From: Acidovorax sp. SRB_14
GTDB taxonomy: Bacteria > Pseudomonadota > Gammaproteobacteria > Burkholderiales > Burkholderiaceae_C
Reading direction: 5' to 3'
DNA length: 64,000 nucleotides
NCBI RefSeq assembly: GCF_012932145.1
Contig: NZ_MWOK01000001.1
Location: forward strand, 265,166-329,165
Shown here: one piece after another, positions 40,101-49,370 of the stretch
Numbering within the stretch: position 1 is the first letter of the stretch
Layout of the letters: each line of letters opens with the position of its first letter
Program-made: the position numbers and the translations under genes
Notes under the pieces: model-generated
The model's database searches: none
What the model saw: only the letters and a program-made list of their open reading frames with translations
Told to the model about the DNA's origin: nothing

Positions 40101-40655
40101 CGCGGCCAACTGCACCGCGGCCACCACATGGGCCTCGTCATCGGCCCGTCCGGCGCGCTGTATCTCCAGGTAAAAACGGTGAGGAAACAAGCCAGCCAGG
40201 CGCAGCGCCAGGCTGGCGGCGCCCGCATCGTCGCCGCGCACCAGCGCCTGGCCGACCGGCCCCGCCTGGGCTCCGGAGAGCACAATCAGGCCCTCGCTCA
40301 GCTCCTGCAACCAGGCCCAGGTGCATACGGCCTGACCCTTGGCGACATTGCGCGTCCAGGCGCGGGCCAGCAGCTCCGACAGATGCAAATATCCTTGCAT
40401 GCCCTGGACCAGCAGCACGATGCGGGACGGGGCGGCCGAGCCCTCGCCTTCGACCAGGACTTCGGCCCCCAGGAGGGGCTTGATGCCTTTGGAACGCGCT
40501 TCCTTGTAGAACTTGATGGCGCCAAAGAGGTTGTTGAAATCGGTGATGGCCAGTGCGGGCTGGCCGTCTGCCGCTGCGGCCTTGGCCGTCTCATCGATGC
40601 GATTGGTCCCGTCGACGACGGAAAATTCGGTGTGCAGGCGCAGGTGAACAAACAT
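37104..40655 (-). CDS. dnaE: DNA polymerase III alpha subunit
   Basis: A 1183-residue replicative polymerase of normal DnaE1 length. A PHP domain covers about the first 290 residues ([20 protein letters not shown]). The polymerase core has [16 protein letters not shown] and the catalytic aspartates in [20 protein letters not shown]. Then come the fingers, an HhH motif, an OB fold and a C-terminal tau-binding region with [10 protein letters not shown]-like strands. ATG 40655 is the family start. HolC, another subunit of the holoenzyme, is also in this window. It is monocistronic here, divergent from bamD with 157 bases between start codons. Confidence 0.97.
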   Translation of the reverse strand: MFVHLRLHTEFSVVDGTNRIDETAKAAAADGQPALAITDFNNLFGAIKFYKEARSKGIKPLLGAEVLVEGEGSAAPSRIVLLVQGMQGYLHLSELLARAWTRNVAKGQAVCTWAWLQELSEGLIVLSGAQAGPVGQALVRGDDAGAASLALRLAGLFPHRFYLEIQRAGRADDEAHVVAAVQLAARLNLPVVATHPVQFATADDYEAHEARVCIAEGEILGNQRRVRRFTREQYFKSSAQMQALFADVPTALANTVEIARRCNLTLVLGKPQLPNFPIPPVDGKVLSVEEYFRHVSHEGLEARLLHLYPNEAKRNEQRPRYLERLEFELNTILKMGFPGYFLIVGDFIQWAKANGCPVGPGRGSGAGSLVAYALKITDLDPLEYKLLFERFLNPERVSMPDFDIDFCQTNRDRVIDYVKDKYGKEAVSQIATFGTMAAKAAIRDVGRVMDMSYTFCDGISKLVPGKPGMSYTLQYPPEVKEDGDKNNYALELEPMLYERVRKEEDVKTIIEMAQKLEGMTRNIGMHAGGVLIAPGKLTDFCPLYQQPGSESAVSQYDKDDVEAIGLVKFDFLGLATLTILEIAREFIMQRHKGQENFAFENIALDDVATYRLFSEGKTEAVFQFESRGMQGMLKEARPSRLEDLIALNALYRPGPMDLIPSFVNRKHGKESVEYPHPLVADMLSETYGIMVYQEQVMQTAQILGGYSLGGADMLRRAMGKKKAEEMAEHRAIFREGAAKNGLSTEKADEVFDLMEKFAGYGFNKSHAAAYSLLAYHTGWLKVHYTAEFFCANMTVEMDDTDKLKLLLEDAQKNFGITFEPPDVNRGNYRFEPVSDKVIRYGLGAVKGTGQAAIEAIVAAREGRGEGPHGSTCGPFKSLFDFCVRVERGKLNKRTVDALIKAGAFDALHLNRAALAASLDRAFDFATATLANANQGGLFDMMGEDAHGSSTQEPALVDVAPWGVKERLTYEKPALGFYLSGHLFDEVAREVGRFVRTRISDLADTRETQTVAGIVSDFRVVNGMRGKQGIFVLDDTSARVEASASEAVINTYRELLKEDELVIASGRLQPGRNGFEARFIVQQVYDLATARCRFGKYLYLSVGAKAPDVPRLLREHPCRSESTEHGESLQYGLKVRLGVRCTGAGGAASAELQLGDAHRTYPTDAALVAWAAQAGDGVATVVYD

Positions 40656-40812
40656 GGCGCCATTGTAGAAAGGCGCAGGCAGGGCCAAGGCGTGCAAGGG
40701 CACCGCCCCTGCCGCGGCGGGTGCATTGCGCCCACCGCGCCGCCGCTACAATGGATTTCCCCGATGTGCCCACGCCCGCCCGCGTGGCACCAGGGACTTT
40801 CACCGGAATCCC

Positions 40813-41643
40813 ATGCCTCTTACTGCCAGAAAGCTGCCTGCCATGCTGCGTGCGCCCCTTGCGACCTTTCCTGCCCTGCTGGTGGCCAGCCTGCTGGTGG
40901 CTGGCTGTTCCAGCACCCCAGAAGACAAGACCGCGGGCTGGACCACCGACCGCCTCTATTCCGAAGCGCGTGACGAGCTCGGCAGCGGCGGCTACGACAA
41001 GGCCGTTCCGCTGTTTGAAAAGCTCGAAGGGCGCGCCGCCGGTACACCCCTGGCGCAGCAGGCGCAGCTCGAAAAGGCCTACGCCCAGTACAAGGCGGGC
41101 GAAAAGGCCCAGGCCGTCGCCACGCTCGACCGTTTCATGAAACTGCATCCGGCCAGCCCGGCGCTCGACTACGCCCTCTACCTCAAGGGCCTGGTGAACT
41201 TCAACGACAACTTGGGCATGTTCTCGTGGCTGACGCGGCAGGACCTGTCCGAGCGCGACCAGAAGGCGGCCAAAGATTCGTTTGAATCGTTCCGCGAACT
41301 GTCCACGCGTTTCCCCGAGTCACGCTATGCCCAGGACGCGCGCCAGCGCATGACGTACATCGTTGACGCACTGGCGCAATACGAAGTGCATGTCGCACGC
41401 TACTACTTCCAGCGTGGCGCCTACGTCGCAGCGATTGGCCGGGCACAGCAGGCCCTGACCGACTACCAGGGCGTGCCGGCCCTGGAAGAAGCGCTGTACA
41501 TCCTGGTGAAGTCCTACGATGCATTGGGCATGGCCCAGTTGCGCGACGACGCCCAGCGCGTGATGGATGCCACCTACCCGCAGAGCCGTTTCTCTGCCAA
41601 CGGCATCAAGGGCAAGGCAGAGCCTTGGTGGAAGGTCTGGTAA
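40813..41643 (+). CDS. bamD: Outer membrane assembly lipoprotein BamD
   Basis: A 276-residue TPR lipoprotein of the BAM complex. The signal ends at lipobox LVAGCSS, giving a lipidated Cys. TPR repeats follow: YSEARDELGSGGYDKAVPLF, QAQLEKAYAQYKAGEKAQAV, and a final ALEEALYILVKSYDALG. BamD is the essential partner of BamA in beta-barrel insertion. ATG 40813 has GGAAT upstream and gives a normal signal peptide; a second Met ten residues on is possible. Its last 38 bases overlap the end of convergent dinG. Confidence 0.94.
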   Translation: MPLTARKLPAMLRAPLATFPALLVASLLVAGCSSTPEDKTAGWTTDRLYSEARDELGSGGYDKAVPLFEKLEGRAAGTPLAQQAQLEKAYAQYKAGEKAQAVATLDRFMKLHPASPALDYALYLKGLVNFNDNLGMFSWLTRQDLSERDQKAAKDSFESFRELSTRFPESRYAQDARQRMTYIVDALAQYEVHVARYYFQRGAYVAAIGRAQQALTDYQGVPALEEALYILVKSYDALGMAQLRDDAQRVMDATYPQSRFSANGIKGKAEPWWKVW

Positions 41644-43666
41644 GCGCCTCCAGCGCCGCATCGAACGCTTGCGCGTCGCCAATGCGCCGCATGGGCGGCA
41701 GCGCCGCCATGAGGCGCCGTCCATAGCCCATGCTGACCAGCCGGGTGTCGCCCACCACCAACAGGCCCCGGTCCGACTCGTGCCGTATCAACCGGCCGGC
41801 GCCCTGCTTGAGCGCTACGGCGGCTTCGGGGATCGAATAGTCCCGGAACGCGCTGCGCCCGGCCAGCTCCAGGCGCCGTGAACGCGCCTCCACCACGGGG
41901 TCGCCCGGCGGCGGAAAAGGCAGTTTGTCGATCACCACCAACTGCAGCGCGTCGCCCGGCACGTCGAAGCCCTCCCAGAACGAAGCCGACGCCACCAGAA
42001 TGCAACCCGGCTGGCCGGGCTGCGCACCAGCGCGCAACCGTTCCATCAGACGCCGCTTGGGCCACTGTCCTTGCACCAGCACTTCCAGTGCGCCCGACCC
42101 CTGAAAGCGCGTCTGCAGCACGTCGCCCATGGTCCGCAGGGCCTTGAGCGTGGTGGTGAGCACCAGGGTGCGGCCGCCGATGCGCGCAGCCGCATCGCCC
42201 ACCCAGCGCGCCAGCTGCACGCTGTGGCCTGGGTCCGACGGCTTGGGCAGGTGCTCTGGCACATAGACCCCGGCCTGCGCGGCATAGTCGAACGGACTGC
42301 CAACGCGCAGCACCGTGGCGTCTTCCAGACCGCAGGGCTCGGTGAACCAGCGCAGTTGCGGGTCGTCGCCGAGGGTGGCCGAAGTAAAAATCCAGGCGCG
42401 GGGATGGGCGGCACTCTCGCGCGTACCGGTCGCATCGCCGCCTGCGCCCTTGCCTTCGGGCCCCGGCAGCGGACCGCGCAAGCGCTGCTGCATCGCCTGC
42501 GCGATGTCCAGTGGCGACTCGACCATGCGCAGGTGCATGCCCACATCGAGCCAGCGCACGGCCTCGGGCACGCAGGGCCCGGCAAACAGCTCCATGCGCG
42601 CGTGCAAGGCCACGCATCGCTCCTGCAGGCGCACAAAATCGGGGGCGCTTTCGGTCACCAGGTCGAGTGCCTGCTGCGCCAGGGCGAGGGCATGCACCAC
42701 CTGCTGCAGCGCCGACCGCCACGCCGCCGCGGGCACGCCCTCGGGGAGGCCATCGAACCAGCGCAGGCGCGCGCCCGAGCGCGCCGGCCCAGCGGCCAGG
42801 CGCAAATCGCGCGCTGCGCGCTCCACCTGCGCCGCCACCCCCTGCCAGTCCACCAGGCCCCGGGCCAACTTCAGGCCGGTGGCCAGCAGGTCCCGCACCA
42901 AATTGAGCAACTGCCCCGTGCCCACCTGCGTCCCCAGAAACTGCACACCGATCTCGTTGAGCTGGTGCGCCTCGTCAAAGACCACCGCGCCCACCGTGGG
43001 CAACAGTTCTGCCACGCCTGATTCGCGCACCGCCACATCGGCAAAGAACAGGTGGTGGTTGATGACGACGACATCGGCGGCCAGCGCCTCGCGCCGCGCC
43101 AGGTTGACATGGCAGCGCTGAAAACTCGGACATGGCGCGCCCAGGCAGTTGTCGCGGCTCGATGTGACGAGCGGGATGGCGGGCGAACGCTCGTCCAGCG
43201 CCGGCAGCTCGGCCAGATCACCGCTGCGCGTGCCGTGGGCCCATTGCTCGATATCGGCCAACGCGCGCAGCACCGCCCCCTCTTGCGCCGCCGGGTGCTG
43301 GCGGGCCAGGCCCAGACGGTGGTGGCACAGGTAGCTGCTGCGCCCCTTGAGCAGCGCAATGCGCAGCGGCAGGCCCAGGGCCTGCAAGAGCTGCGGCAGA
43401 TCGCGCGCATACAGCTGGTCTTGCAAGGCCTTGGTGGCGGTGGACAGCAGCGCGCGCTCGCCGCTCAGCAGCGCAGGCACCAGATAGGCAAAGGTCTTGC
43501 CCACACCCGTGCCGGCCTCGACCACCAGCGCCCCGCCCGCTTCGATGGCCTCGGCCACCGCCAGCGCCATGGCGGTCTGACCTTCGCGGGGCCGGAAGTT
43601 GGCCTGGGTGCGTGCGAGCACGCCGTCGGCCGCAAACGCGTGCTGCACGGCAGCTACCACCGTCAT
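41606..43666 (-). CDS. dinG: DinG/YoaA-type ATP-dependent DNA helicase
   Basis: A 686-residue superfamily 2 XPD-like helicase. The Walker A is VVEAGTGVGKTFAYLVPALL, and the DEAH box is AVVFDEAHQLNEIGV. Four cysteines expected for the iron-sulfur cluster appear in SYLCHHRLG and DNCLGAPCPSFQRCHVNLA. Motifs V-VI are SASFWEGFDVPGD and KQGAGRLIRHESDRG. It unwinds 5'-3' and removes R-loops. Length fits the DinG/YoaA class without an exonuclease domain. The stop codon lies 38 bases inside the end of convergent bamD. Confidence 0.92.
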   Translation of the reverse strand: MTVVAAVQHAFAADGVLARTQANFRPREGQTAMALAVAEAIEAGGALVVEAGTGVGKTFAYLVPALLSGERALLSTATKALQDQLYARDLPQLLQALGLPLRIALLKGRSSYLCHHRLGLARQHPAAQEGAVLRALADIEQWAHGTRSGDLAELPALDERSPAIPLVTSSRDNCLGAPCPSFQRCHVNLARREALAADVVVINHHLFFADVAVRESGVAELLPTVGAVVFDEAHQLNEIGVQFLGTQVGTGQLLNLVRDLLATGLKLARGLVDWQGVAAQVERAARDLRLAAGPARSGARLRWFDGLPEGVPAAAWRSALQQVVHALALAQQALDLVTESAPDFVRLQERCVALHARMELFAGPCVPEAVRWLDVGMHLRMVESPLDIAQAMQQRLRGPLPGPEGKGAGGDATGTRESAAHPRAWIFTSATLGDDPQLRWFTEPCGLEDATVLRVGSPFDYAAQAGVYVPEHLPKPSDPGHSVQLARWVGDAAARIGGRTLVLTTTLKALRTMGDVLQTRFQGSGALEVLVQGQWPKRRLMERLRAGAQPGQPGCILVASASFWEGFDVPGDALQLVVIDKLPFPPPGDPVVEARSRRLELAGRSAFRDYSIPEAAVALKQGAGRLIRHESDRGLLVVGDTRLVSMGYGRRLMAALPPMRRIGDAQAFDAALEALTRPSTKALPCP

Positions 43667-43892
43667 GGCGCGCCCCTTGTCACCGGACGGAGGGACCGTC
43701 GCGCAGGGCTGCGCAGGCACAGCCGCATGAGGCCGCCGCGCTCACGCGCGAGGAGAAAAAAGGAAGGTTCCAAGGGAATGGCGGCGATCGGCGTACGGCG
43801 ATGGTAGAAATGTCACGCGGCTGCCGATAATACGTGCTTCGCCCGCCCAGCCCACACGCCCTACCGTTCTTCCCACTGCCCTACCCTTGCGC

Positions 43893-44702
43893 ATGTCCAA
43901 AGCGTTTCGCCTCACCGCCTCGACCGGCATCCACAAGGGTGACCGCGACTACCAGCAAGACCAGGTCGTCGTGCTCTCCCACCCGCGGCACAACGGCTGC
44001 GTGCTCGCCGTGGTGGCCGACGGCATGGGCGGGCGCAGCGGCGGGCGCAAGGCTTCCGACCAGGTGATGATGACGGCACGCCAGCTGTTCGAGCGCTACG
44101 ACCCCGACTCGGACGATCCGGCCGCAGTGCTACGGAACATGGTGCAGGAGGCCCACATCGTCATCCGGCTGACCGCCATCACCGCCGAGCAAGAGCCGCA
44201 CAGCACGGTGGCCGCCTTCCTCATCAACCCGCGCGGCGACTGCCACTGGGTGCATGCCGGCGACTCGCGCATCTATCACTTCAGCGGCGGGCGGCTGCTG
44301 CAGCGCACCAGCGACCACTCGTATGTCCAGGCACTGGTCGACCGCGGTGAACTCACCGAAGCCGAGGCCCTGGTGCACCCGCACGCCAACATCCTGGTGG
44401 GCTGCCTGGGCACGGAAAGCGATCCGCCCATCGCCGGCCACACTATCGCCCAACTGCAACCGGGCGATGTGCTGCTCGCCTGCAGCGACGGCGTGTGGCA
44501 TTACTTTTCACCGTCTGAACTGGCGTCGGTGTTGGAGTCGCTCACGCCGCGCGAGGCGACCGAATTTCTGATCGAGAAGGCGCGCGCGCGCGCGCGCGGT
44601 GCGGGCGACAACCTTTCGCTCGTGGTCGTCAAGATCGAAGCCTTGTACGACGGCAAAAAGGATGCACGCCTGGCCGCATGGGGCAGCGCGCAGACGCCGT
44701 GA
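43893..44702 (+). CDS. PP2C-family protein serine/threonine phosphatase
   Basis: A 269-residue PPM/PP2C phosphatase. Metal-binding motifs are LAVVADGMGGRSGGRKASDQ, WVHAGDSRIYHFSGGRLL, LLACSDGVWHYF and AGDNLSLVVVK, so all catalytic aspartates seem present. It is soluble, with no extra domain. ATG 43893 is taken over TTG two codons earlier. No Ser/Thr kinase, FHA or type VI secretion gene lies beside it, so its target is unknown. It diverges from dinG, with 226 bases between starts, and converges on a secreted coiled-coil protein gene. Confidence 0.88.
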   Translation: MSKAFRLTASTGIHKGDRDYQQDQVVVLSHPRHNGCVLAVVADGMGGRSGGRKASDQVMMTARQLFERYDPDSDDPAAVLRNMVQEAHIVIRLTAITAEQEPHSTVAAFLINPRGDCHWVHAGDSRIYHFSGGRLLQRTSDHSYVQALVDRGELTEAEALVHPHANILVGCLGTESDPPIAGHTIAQLQPGDVLLACSDGVWHYFSPSELASVLESLTPREATEFLIEKARARARGAGDNLSLVVVKIEALYDGKKDARLAAWGSAQTP

Positions 44703-44729
44703 CGTCCTGTGTGCCCGCGCAGGCAGCGC

Positions 44730-45377
44730 TTACGGGGGCGGTGGCAAGGGTGCGGCGGGTTTCTGGCCCGCTGACGCCTTGTCGGCCTGCGACTTCAGCA
44801 CACGGGCCTTGTGTTCCGCGGCCGCCTGCTGTTTTTGCAGCTGTTTCTCGCGCGCGGCCTCGGCCTGCGCCGCCGCCTCCCGGGCCTGCGCCTGACGCGC
44901 CTGCTGCGCGGCACGCCTGTCCTGCTGCGTGCGCGCGCGCTCCTGTGCCTGGCGGTCGATATCGGCCTGGGTGGGGCGCCGCGCAGGCTCGGCGGACGCG
45001 CTTGGGGGGGGCGTGGGCGGCACGCGCGTGCTCTCGCGTTCCTGGATCTCGCTGAGGCGCTGCGCGGCGCGTTCGCGGCGCTCCGCCTCGTCCAGCACCA
45101 GTTGACGCTGGCGCACCCGGGCGCGGGCCTCGCGCGCACTGCGGCGCGCCTCGCGCAGGCAATCCTCCACCGCAAAGCGCTGGTAGCAGCCCTTCTCGGC
45201 CTGCTGCAATGCCCTGTCGATGGCCTCGCGCTCGCGCTGCAGGCTTTCGCTCTCCTGCGCGCGCGCTGCGGCCGCCGCCGCGTCGGCGTGGGCGGTGGGC
45301 GTCTGTGCGTGTGCGCCGGCCAGCCCCAGCAGCAACCAGGCGCCACCCACGCAGCGCAGGAAAGGCAGGGTTTTCAT
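44730..45377 (-). CDS. Conserved secreted coiled-coil protein of unknown function
   Basis: A 215-residue protein with an N-terminal signal peptide (MKTLPFLRCVGGAWLLLGLA, cleavage near AHAQ). The mature part is almost entirely charged and helical, rich in Ala, Arg, Gln and Glu, as in a coiled coil; residues 62-78 hold a Cys pair in KGCYQRFAVEDCLREARR that could form a disulfide in the periplasm. The C terminus ends in a proline run. I do not know the function. The ATG overlaps the zapE stop by 4 bases (ATGA), so it is translationally coupled to zapE. Confidence 0.82.
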   Translation of the reverse strand: MKTLPFLRCVGGAWLLLGLAGAHAQTPTAHADAAAAAARAQESESLQREREAIDRALQQAEKGCYQRFAVEDCLREARRSAREARARVRQRQLVLDEAERRERAAQRLSEIQERESTRVPPTPPPSASAEPARRPTQADIDRQAQERARTQQDRRAAQQARQAQAREAAAQAEAAREKQLQKQQAAAEHKARVLKSQADKASAGQKPAAPLPPPP

Positions 45378-46465
45378 GTCAGGCCAGTATCCACGACGCG
45401 CCGGTCCAGCGCCAGGAATTCGCGCGACTGCATCTCGTTGAGGCGCGAAACCGTGCGCGGAAACTCGTGCGCCAGCGGCCCCTCGGTGTAGAGCTGCTCG
45501 GGCGGCACGGCGGCCGACAGGATGAGTTTGACGCGCCGGTCATAGAGCACATCGATGAGCCACGTGAAGCGCCGCGCGGGCGACGCCATGCTCACCGGCA
45601 TGTAGGGCACGTCGGACAGCAGCACGGTGTGGAACTGGCTGGCAATTTCCAGGTAGTCGTTCTGCGAACGCGGACCGCCGCACAGGGTGTTGAAATCGAA
45701 CCAGACCACGCCGCCCGCCTTGCGCCGGGCGCGTATCTCGCGGGCCTCGATCTTCAGCACGGGGTCTTCGTCGCGCACCTCGGCCAGCCGCTCGAAGGCC
45801 TGCTGCATCTCGGCGTCGGCCTGCGGCCCCAGCGGCGTGTGGTAGAGCCTGACCTGCTCCATGGTGCGGCGCCGGTAGTCGGTGCCGTTGTCGACGTTGA
45901 GCACCTCCAGGCGTTCCTTGAGCAGTGCAATCGCCGGCAGGATGCGATCGCGGTGCAGCCCGTTCGGGTACAGGCCGTCGGGCTCGAAGTTGGACGTGGT
46001 GACAAAGCCCACGCCGTTGTCGAACAGCGCCGCCAGCAGGCGGTGGAGGATCATCGCGTCGGTGATGTCGGCCACATGGAACTCGTCGAAGCAGATGAGC
46101 TTGTAACGCTTGGCGATGCGGGCTCCCAGCACATCGAGCGGGTTCTGCGTGCCCTGCAGGCCGGCGAGCTCGCGGTGCACCTCGCGCATGAATTCGTGGA
46201 AGTGCAGGCGCACCTTGCGCTTGAGCGGGACGGCGTTGAAAAAGCAGTCCATCAGAAAGCTCTTGCCGCGCCCCACCCCGCCGTACATGTAGACGCCGCG
46301 CGGAATGTCGGGACGGTTGATCAGCTTCTTGAGCGCGCTGGAGCGCCGCGCCTTGTACGCCGCCCAGTCGTTGGCGCAGCGCTGCAGTGCCTGCACGGCG
46401 CGCAACTGCGCGGGGTCGCTCTGGAAGCCCTTGGCGGCCAGTTCGGCCTCGTAGGCCTGGATCAC
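45374..46465 (-). CDS. zapE: Cell division ATPase ZapE (AFG1 family)
   Basis: A 363-residue AFG1/ZapE ATPase. Walker A is GVYMYGGVGRGKSFLMDCFF and Walker B is KLICFDEFHVADITDAMI. The rest includes GVGFVTTSNFEPDGLYPNGL and a C-terminal MASPARRFTWLIDVLYDRRV block. ZapE associates with FtsZ during late division in E. coli. The start is GTG 46465, as no ATG fits the alignment. It follows the 2-oxoglutarate dehydrogenase genes, the usual order in Burkholderiales. Confidence 0.93.
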   Translation of the reverse strand: MIQAYEAELAAKGFQSDPAQLRAVQALQRCANDWAAYKARRSSALKKLINRPDIPRGVYMYGGVGRGKSFLMDCFFNAVPLKRKVRLHFHEFMREVHRELAGLQGTQNPLDVLGARIAKRYKLICFDEFHVADITDAMILHRLLAALFDNGVGFVTTSNFEPDGLYPNGLHRDRILPAIALLKERLEVLNVDNGTDYRRRTMEQVRLYHTPLGPQADAEMQQAFERLAEVRDEDPVLKIEAREIRARRKAGGVVWFDFNTLCGGPRSQNDYLEIASQFHTVLLSDVPYMPVSMASPARRFTWLIDVLYDRRVKLILSAAVPPEQLYTEGPLAHEFPRTVSRLNEMQSREFLALDRRVVDTGLT

Positions 46466-46503
46466 GGAAACAGACAGGATGGCGCCTCTTCACTATTTTT
46501 TTG

Positions 46504-46540
46504 ATAGCTACCAGCGCTTGACCAGCAAGCGCTAGAGGCC
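46504..46540 (-). repeat. Dispersed palindromic repeat copy
   Basis: ATAGCTA, CCAGCGCTTG (46511-46520), loop ACCAG, CAAGCGCTAG (46526-46535), AGGCC. It is an inverted-orientation copy with one mismatch in the arms, between zapE and lpdA, preceded by a T-run at 46496-46502 that lies on the far side of the hairpin for a minus-strand transcript. Confidence 0.7.
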
Positions 46541-46555
46541 AATTTCACTCAAAAC

Positions 46556-47983
46556 TTAGAAATTGAGCGTGCGCTTGTCCACCGCGAGCGCGGCTTCCTT
46601 GGTGGCTTCCGACAGCGAAGGGTGGGCGTGGCAGATGCGCGCAATGTCTTCGCTGCTCGCCTTGAACTCCATAGCCACCACAGCCTCGGAGATCAGCTCG
46701 CTGACCTGCGGTCCCACCATGTGCACGCCCAGGATTTCGTCCGTCGTGGCGTCGGCCAGGAACTTGACCATGCCGGTCGTGTCGCCCAGCGCGCGCGCGC
46801 GGCCGTTGGCCAGGAACGGGAAGGTGCCGGCCTTGTACTTCACGCCGTCGGCCTTGAGCTGCTGCTCGGTGCGGCCCACCCAGGCAATTTCGGGGCTGGT
46901 GTAGATCACCCAGGGCACGGTGTTGAAGTTGACGTGCCCGTGCTGGCCGGCCATGCGCTCGGCCACGGCCACGCCCTCTTCCTCGGCCTTGTGCGCGAGC
47001 ATCGGGCCGCGCACCACATCGCCCACCGCCCAGACGCCCGGCAGGTTGGTCTTGCAGTCGTCATCGACCACGATGGCGCCGCGCTCGTCGAGCTGCAGGC
47101 CCACGGCTTCGGCGTTCAGGCCGTTGGTGTTGGGCACGCGGCCGATCGAGACGATGAGCTTGTCCACGTCCAGGCTGGCCGCCTCGCCCTTGGCATTGGT
47201 GTAGGCCACGCTCACGCCCTTCTTGCCGACCTTGACGTCGCCGACCTTCACGCCCAGTTCGATCTTCAGACCCTGCTTGTCGAACGCCTTCTTGGCTTCC
47301 TTGGCGATCTGCTCGTCCACCGCGCCCAGGAACGTAGGCAGGCCTTCGAGGATGGTCACGTCGCAGCCCAGGCGGCGCCAGACCGAACCCATCTCCAGCC
47401 CGATCACGCCCGAGCCGATCAGCGCCATCTTCTTGGGCACCGCGCCGATGCGCAGCGCGCCGTCGTTGGACAGCACATGCTCTTCATCGAACGGCACGCC
47501 CGGCAGCGCGCGCGCGTTGGAGCCCGTGGCCACGACGATCTGCCTGGCGACCAGGGTTTCGGGCGCACTGCCCGACACCGCGATTTCGTAGCCACCGTCG
47601 ACGGCCTTGGAAAACGCGCCGCGGCCGTGGAAGAAGCTGACCTTGTTCTTCTTGAACAGGTACAGGATGCCGTCGTTGTTCTGTTTGACCACGGTGTCCT
47701 TGCGACCGACCATCTTGGCCACGTCGATCTTCACACCGGTGGCGGTGATGCCATGGTCGGCAAAGTGCTTGTTGGCGTGCTCGAAATGCTCGGACGACTG
47801 CAGCAGCGCCTTGGACGGAATGCAGCCCACGTTGGTGCAGGTGCCGCCAAGCGCGGGGCCGCCCTTGTCGTTCTTCCACTCGTCGATGCAGGCCACGTTG
47901 AAGCCCAGCTGCGCCGCGCGAATGGCGGCGATGTAGCCGCCGGGGCCGGCGCCGATCACGACGACGTCAAATTGTTTGCTCAT
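46556..47983 (-). CDS. lpdA: Dihydrolipoyl dehydrogenase (E3)
   Basis: A 475-residue flavoprotein. FAD binding is at [20 protein letters not shown]; the redox-active disulfide lies in [19 protein letters not shown]. The NAD-binding [17 protein letters not shown] and the C-terminal dimer block [20 protein letters not shown] with HAHPS complete the enzyme. It regenerates lipoamide for the adjacent 2-oxoglutarate dehydrogenase. ATG 47983 is the normal start. Ninety bases separate it from odhB, with a hairpin-T-run in between. Confidence 0.96.
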   Translation of the reverse strand: MSKQFDVVVIGAGPGGYIAAIRAAQLGFNVACIDEWKNDKGGPALGGTCTNVGCIPSKALLQSSEHFEHANKHFADHGITATGVKIDVAKMVGRKDTVVKQNNDGILYLFKKNKVSFFHGRGAFSKAVDGGYEIAVSGSAPETLVARQIVVATGSNARALPGVPFDEEHVLSNDGALRIGAVPKKMALIGSGVIGLEMGSVWRRLGCDVTILEGLPTFLGAVDEQIAKEAKKAFDKQGLKIELGVKVGDVKVGKKGVSVAYTNAKGEAASLDVDKLIVSIGRVPNTNGLNAEAVGLQLDERGAIVVDDDCKTNLPGVWAVGDVVRGPMLAHKAEEEGVAVAERMAGQHGHVNFNTVPWVIYTSPEIAWVGRTEQQLKADGVKYKAGTFPFLANGRARALGDTTGMVKFLADATTDEILGVHMVGPQVSELISEAVVAMEFKASSEDIARICHAHPSLSEATKEAALAVDKRTLNF

Positions 47984-48007
47984 ATGAATCTCACCCAATC
48001 GGTTGTC

Positions 48008-48057
48008 AAAAAACCCACCCCGGGCTGGACCTTCAGGCCGTGCCGCACGGGTGGGTT
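48008..48057 (-). terminator. Terminator-like structure between odhB and lpdA
   Basis: On the minus strand AACCCACCC (48057-48049) pairs with GGGTGGGTT (48020-48012), and six T follow (48013-48008). The loop is long (28 bases) but has internal GC pairing. It would reduce, or at least partly terminate, transcription of lpdA from the odhA promoter. Confidence 0.7.
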
Positions 48058-48073
48058 CACCAGGTTCTAGCGC

Positions 48074-49321
48074 TTAGATGTCGAACAGCAGGCGCGACGG
48101 GTCTTCCAGCGCGTCCTTCATGGCCACCAGGCCCAGAACGGCTTCGCGGCCGTCGATGATGCGGTGGTCGTATGACATGGCCAGGTAGTTCATCGGGCGG
48201 ACGACGATCTGGCCGTTTTCGACCACGGCGCGGTCCTTGGTGGCGTGCACGCCCAGGATGGCCGACTGGGGCGGGTTGATGATGGGGGTGGACATCATCG
48301 AGCCGAAGGTGCCGCCGTTGCTGATGGAGAAGGTGCCGCCGGTCATGTCGTCAATGCCCAGCTTGCCTTCGGCCGCCTTCTTGCCGAATTCGGCGATCTT
48401 CTTCTCGATGTCGGCAAAGCTCATCTGGTCGGCATTGCGCAGGATCGGCACCACCAGGCCACGCGGGCTGCCCACGGCAATGCCGATGTCGAAGTAGCCG
48501 TGGTAGACGATGTCGCTGCCGTCCACGCTGGCGTTGATGACCGGGAACTTCTTGAGCGCGTGCACTGCCGCCTTCACAAAGAAGGACATGAAACCGAGCT
48601 TGACGCCATGCTCCTTGGTGAAGCTGTCCTGGAACTTCTTGCGCAGCTCCATCACAGGCGCCATGTTCACTTCGTTAAACGTGGTCAGAATGGCGTTGGT
48701 CGATTGCGACTGCAGCAGGCGCTCGGCCACGCGGGCGCGCAGGCGGCTCATGGGCACGCGCTGCTCGGGTCGGTCACCCAGATTCTGCACCGGCGAAGGC
48801 GCTGCCACTTGGGGCAGAGATTTGGTCGGAACGCCGGTGGGGATTGCGCTGGCAGCTACAGATTTTGCAGCACCTGCGGCCACGGCGCCAAGCACGTCGC
48901 CCTTGGTCACACGACCGTCCTTGCCGGTGCCGGCCACGGCAGACACCGACAAGTTGTTCTCGGCCAGCAGCTTGGCTGCCGCAGGCATGGCCACGTCGCC
49001 CTTGTTCGCAGTGGCTGCAGCGGGAGCAGCAGCCACTGCGGCGGCCGGCGCCGCAGCGGGTGCAGCGGCGCCAGCCACTGCTTCGGTGTCGATCTTGGCG
49101 ATCAGCTGCTCGGCCACCACCGTAGCGCCGTCGGCCTGCACGATTTCCGTGAGCACACCGGCAGCGGGTGCGGGCACTTCCAGCACGACCTTGTCGGTTT
49201 CGATCTCGATCAGGATTTCATCGATGGCGACGGCCTCACCGGCCTTCTTCTTCCAGGTCAGCATGGTGGCCTCGGCCACGGACTCGGACAGTTGGGGAAC
49301 TTTGACTTCTACGATAGCCAT
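48074..49321 (-). CDS. odhB: Dihydrolipoamide succinyltransferase (E2 of 2-oxoglutarate dehydrogenase)
   Basis: A 415-residue E2 protein. The lipoyl domain (residues 1-76) has the lipoylated Lys in [15 protein letters not shown]. An Ala-rich linker follows, then the peripheral subunit-binding domain ([20 protein letters not shown]) and the catalytic domain with [16 protein letters not shown], holding the active His and Asp. It forms the core of the complex. The second linker, near codons for SVAASAIPT, contains a short stretch like the intergenic dispersed repeat. It lies 49 bases after odhA. Confidence 0.96.
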   Translation of the reverse strand: MAIVEVKVPQLSESVAEATMLTWKKKAGEAVAIDEILIEIETDKVVLEVPAPAAGVLTEIVQADGATVVAEQLIAKIDTEAVAGAAAPAAAPAAAVAAAPAAATANKGDVAMPAAAKLLAENNLSVSAVAGTGKDGRVTKGDVLGAVAAGAAKSVAASAIPTGVPTKSLPQVAAPSPVQNLGDRPEQRVPMSRLRARVAERLLQSQSTNAILTTFNEVNMAPVMELRKKFQDSFTKEHGVKLGFMSFFVKAAVHALKKFPVINASVDGSDIVYHGYFDIGIAVGSPRGLVVPILRNADQMSFADIEKKIAEFGKKAAEGKLGIDDMTGGTFSISNGGTFGSMMSTPIINPPQSAILGVHATKDRAVVENGQIVVRPMNYLAMSYDHRIIDGREAVLGLVAMKDALEDPSRLLFDI

Positions 49322-49370
49322 TGGGATTCTTTCGAAAATAGGGTTCTGTTCTGGTGTCGGGTCGCTGGCC

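Noticed and set aside
37044-40973. A very long open frame opposite dnaE (about 1300 codons).
   Set aside because: It is the antisense shadow of a high-GC gene; the protein is rich in His/Arg/Gly/Gln with no domain, while the opposite strand encodes complete DnaE.
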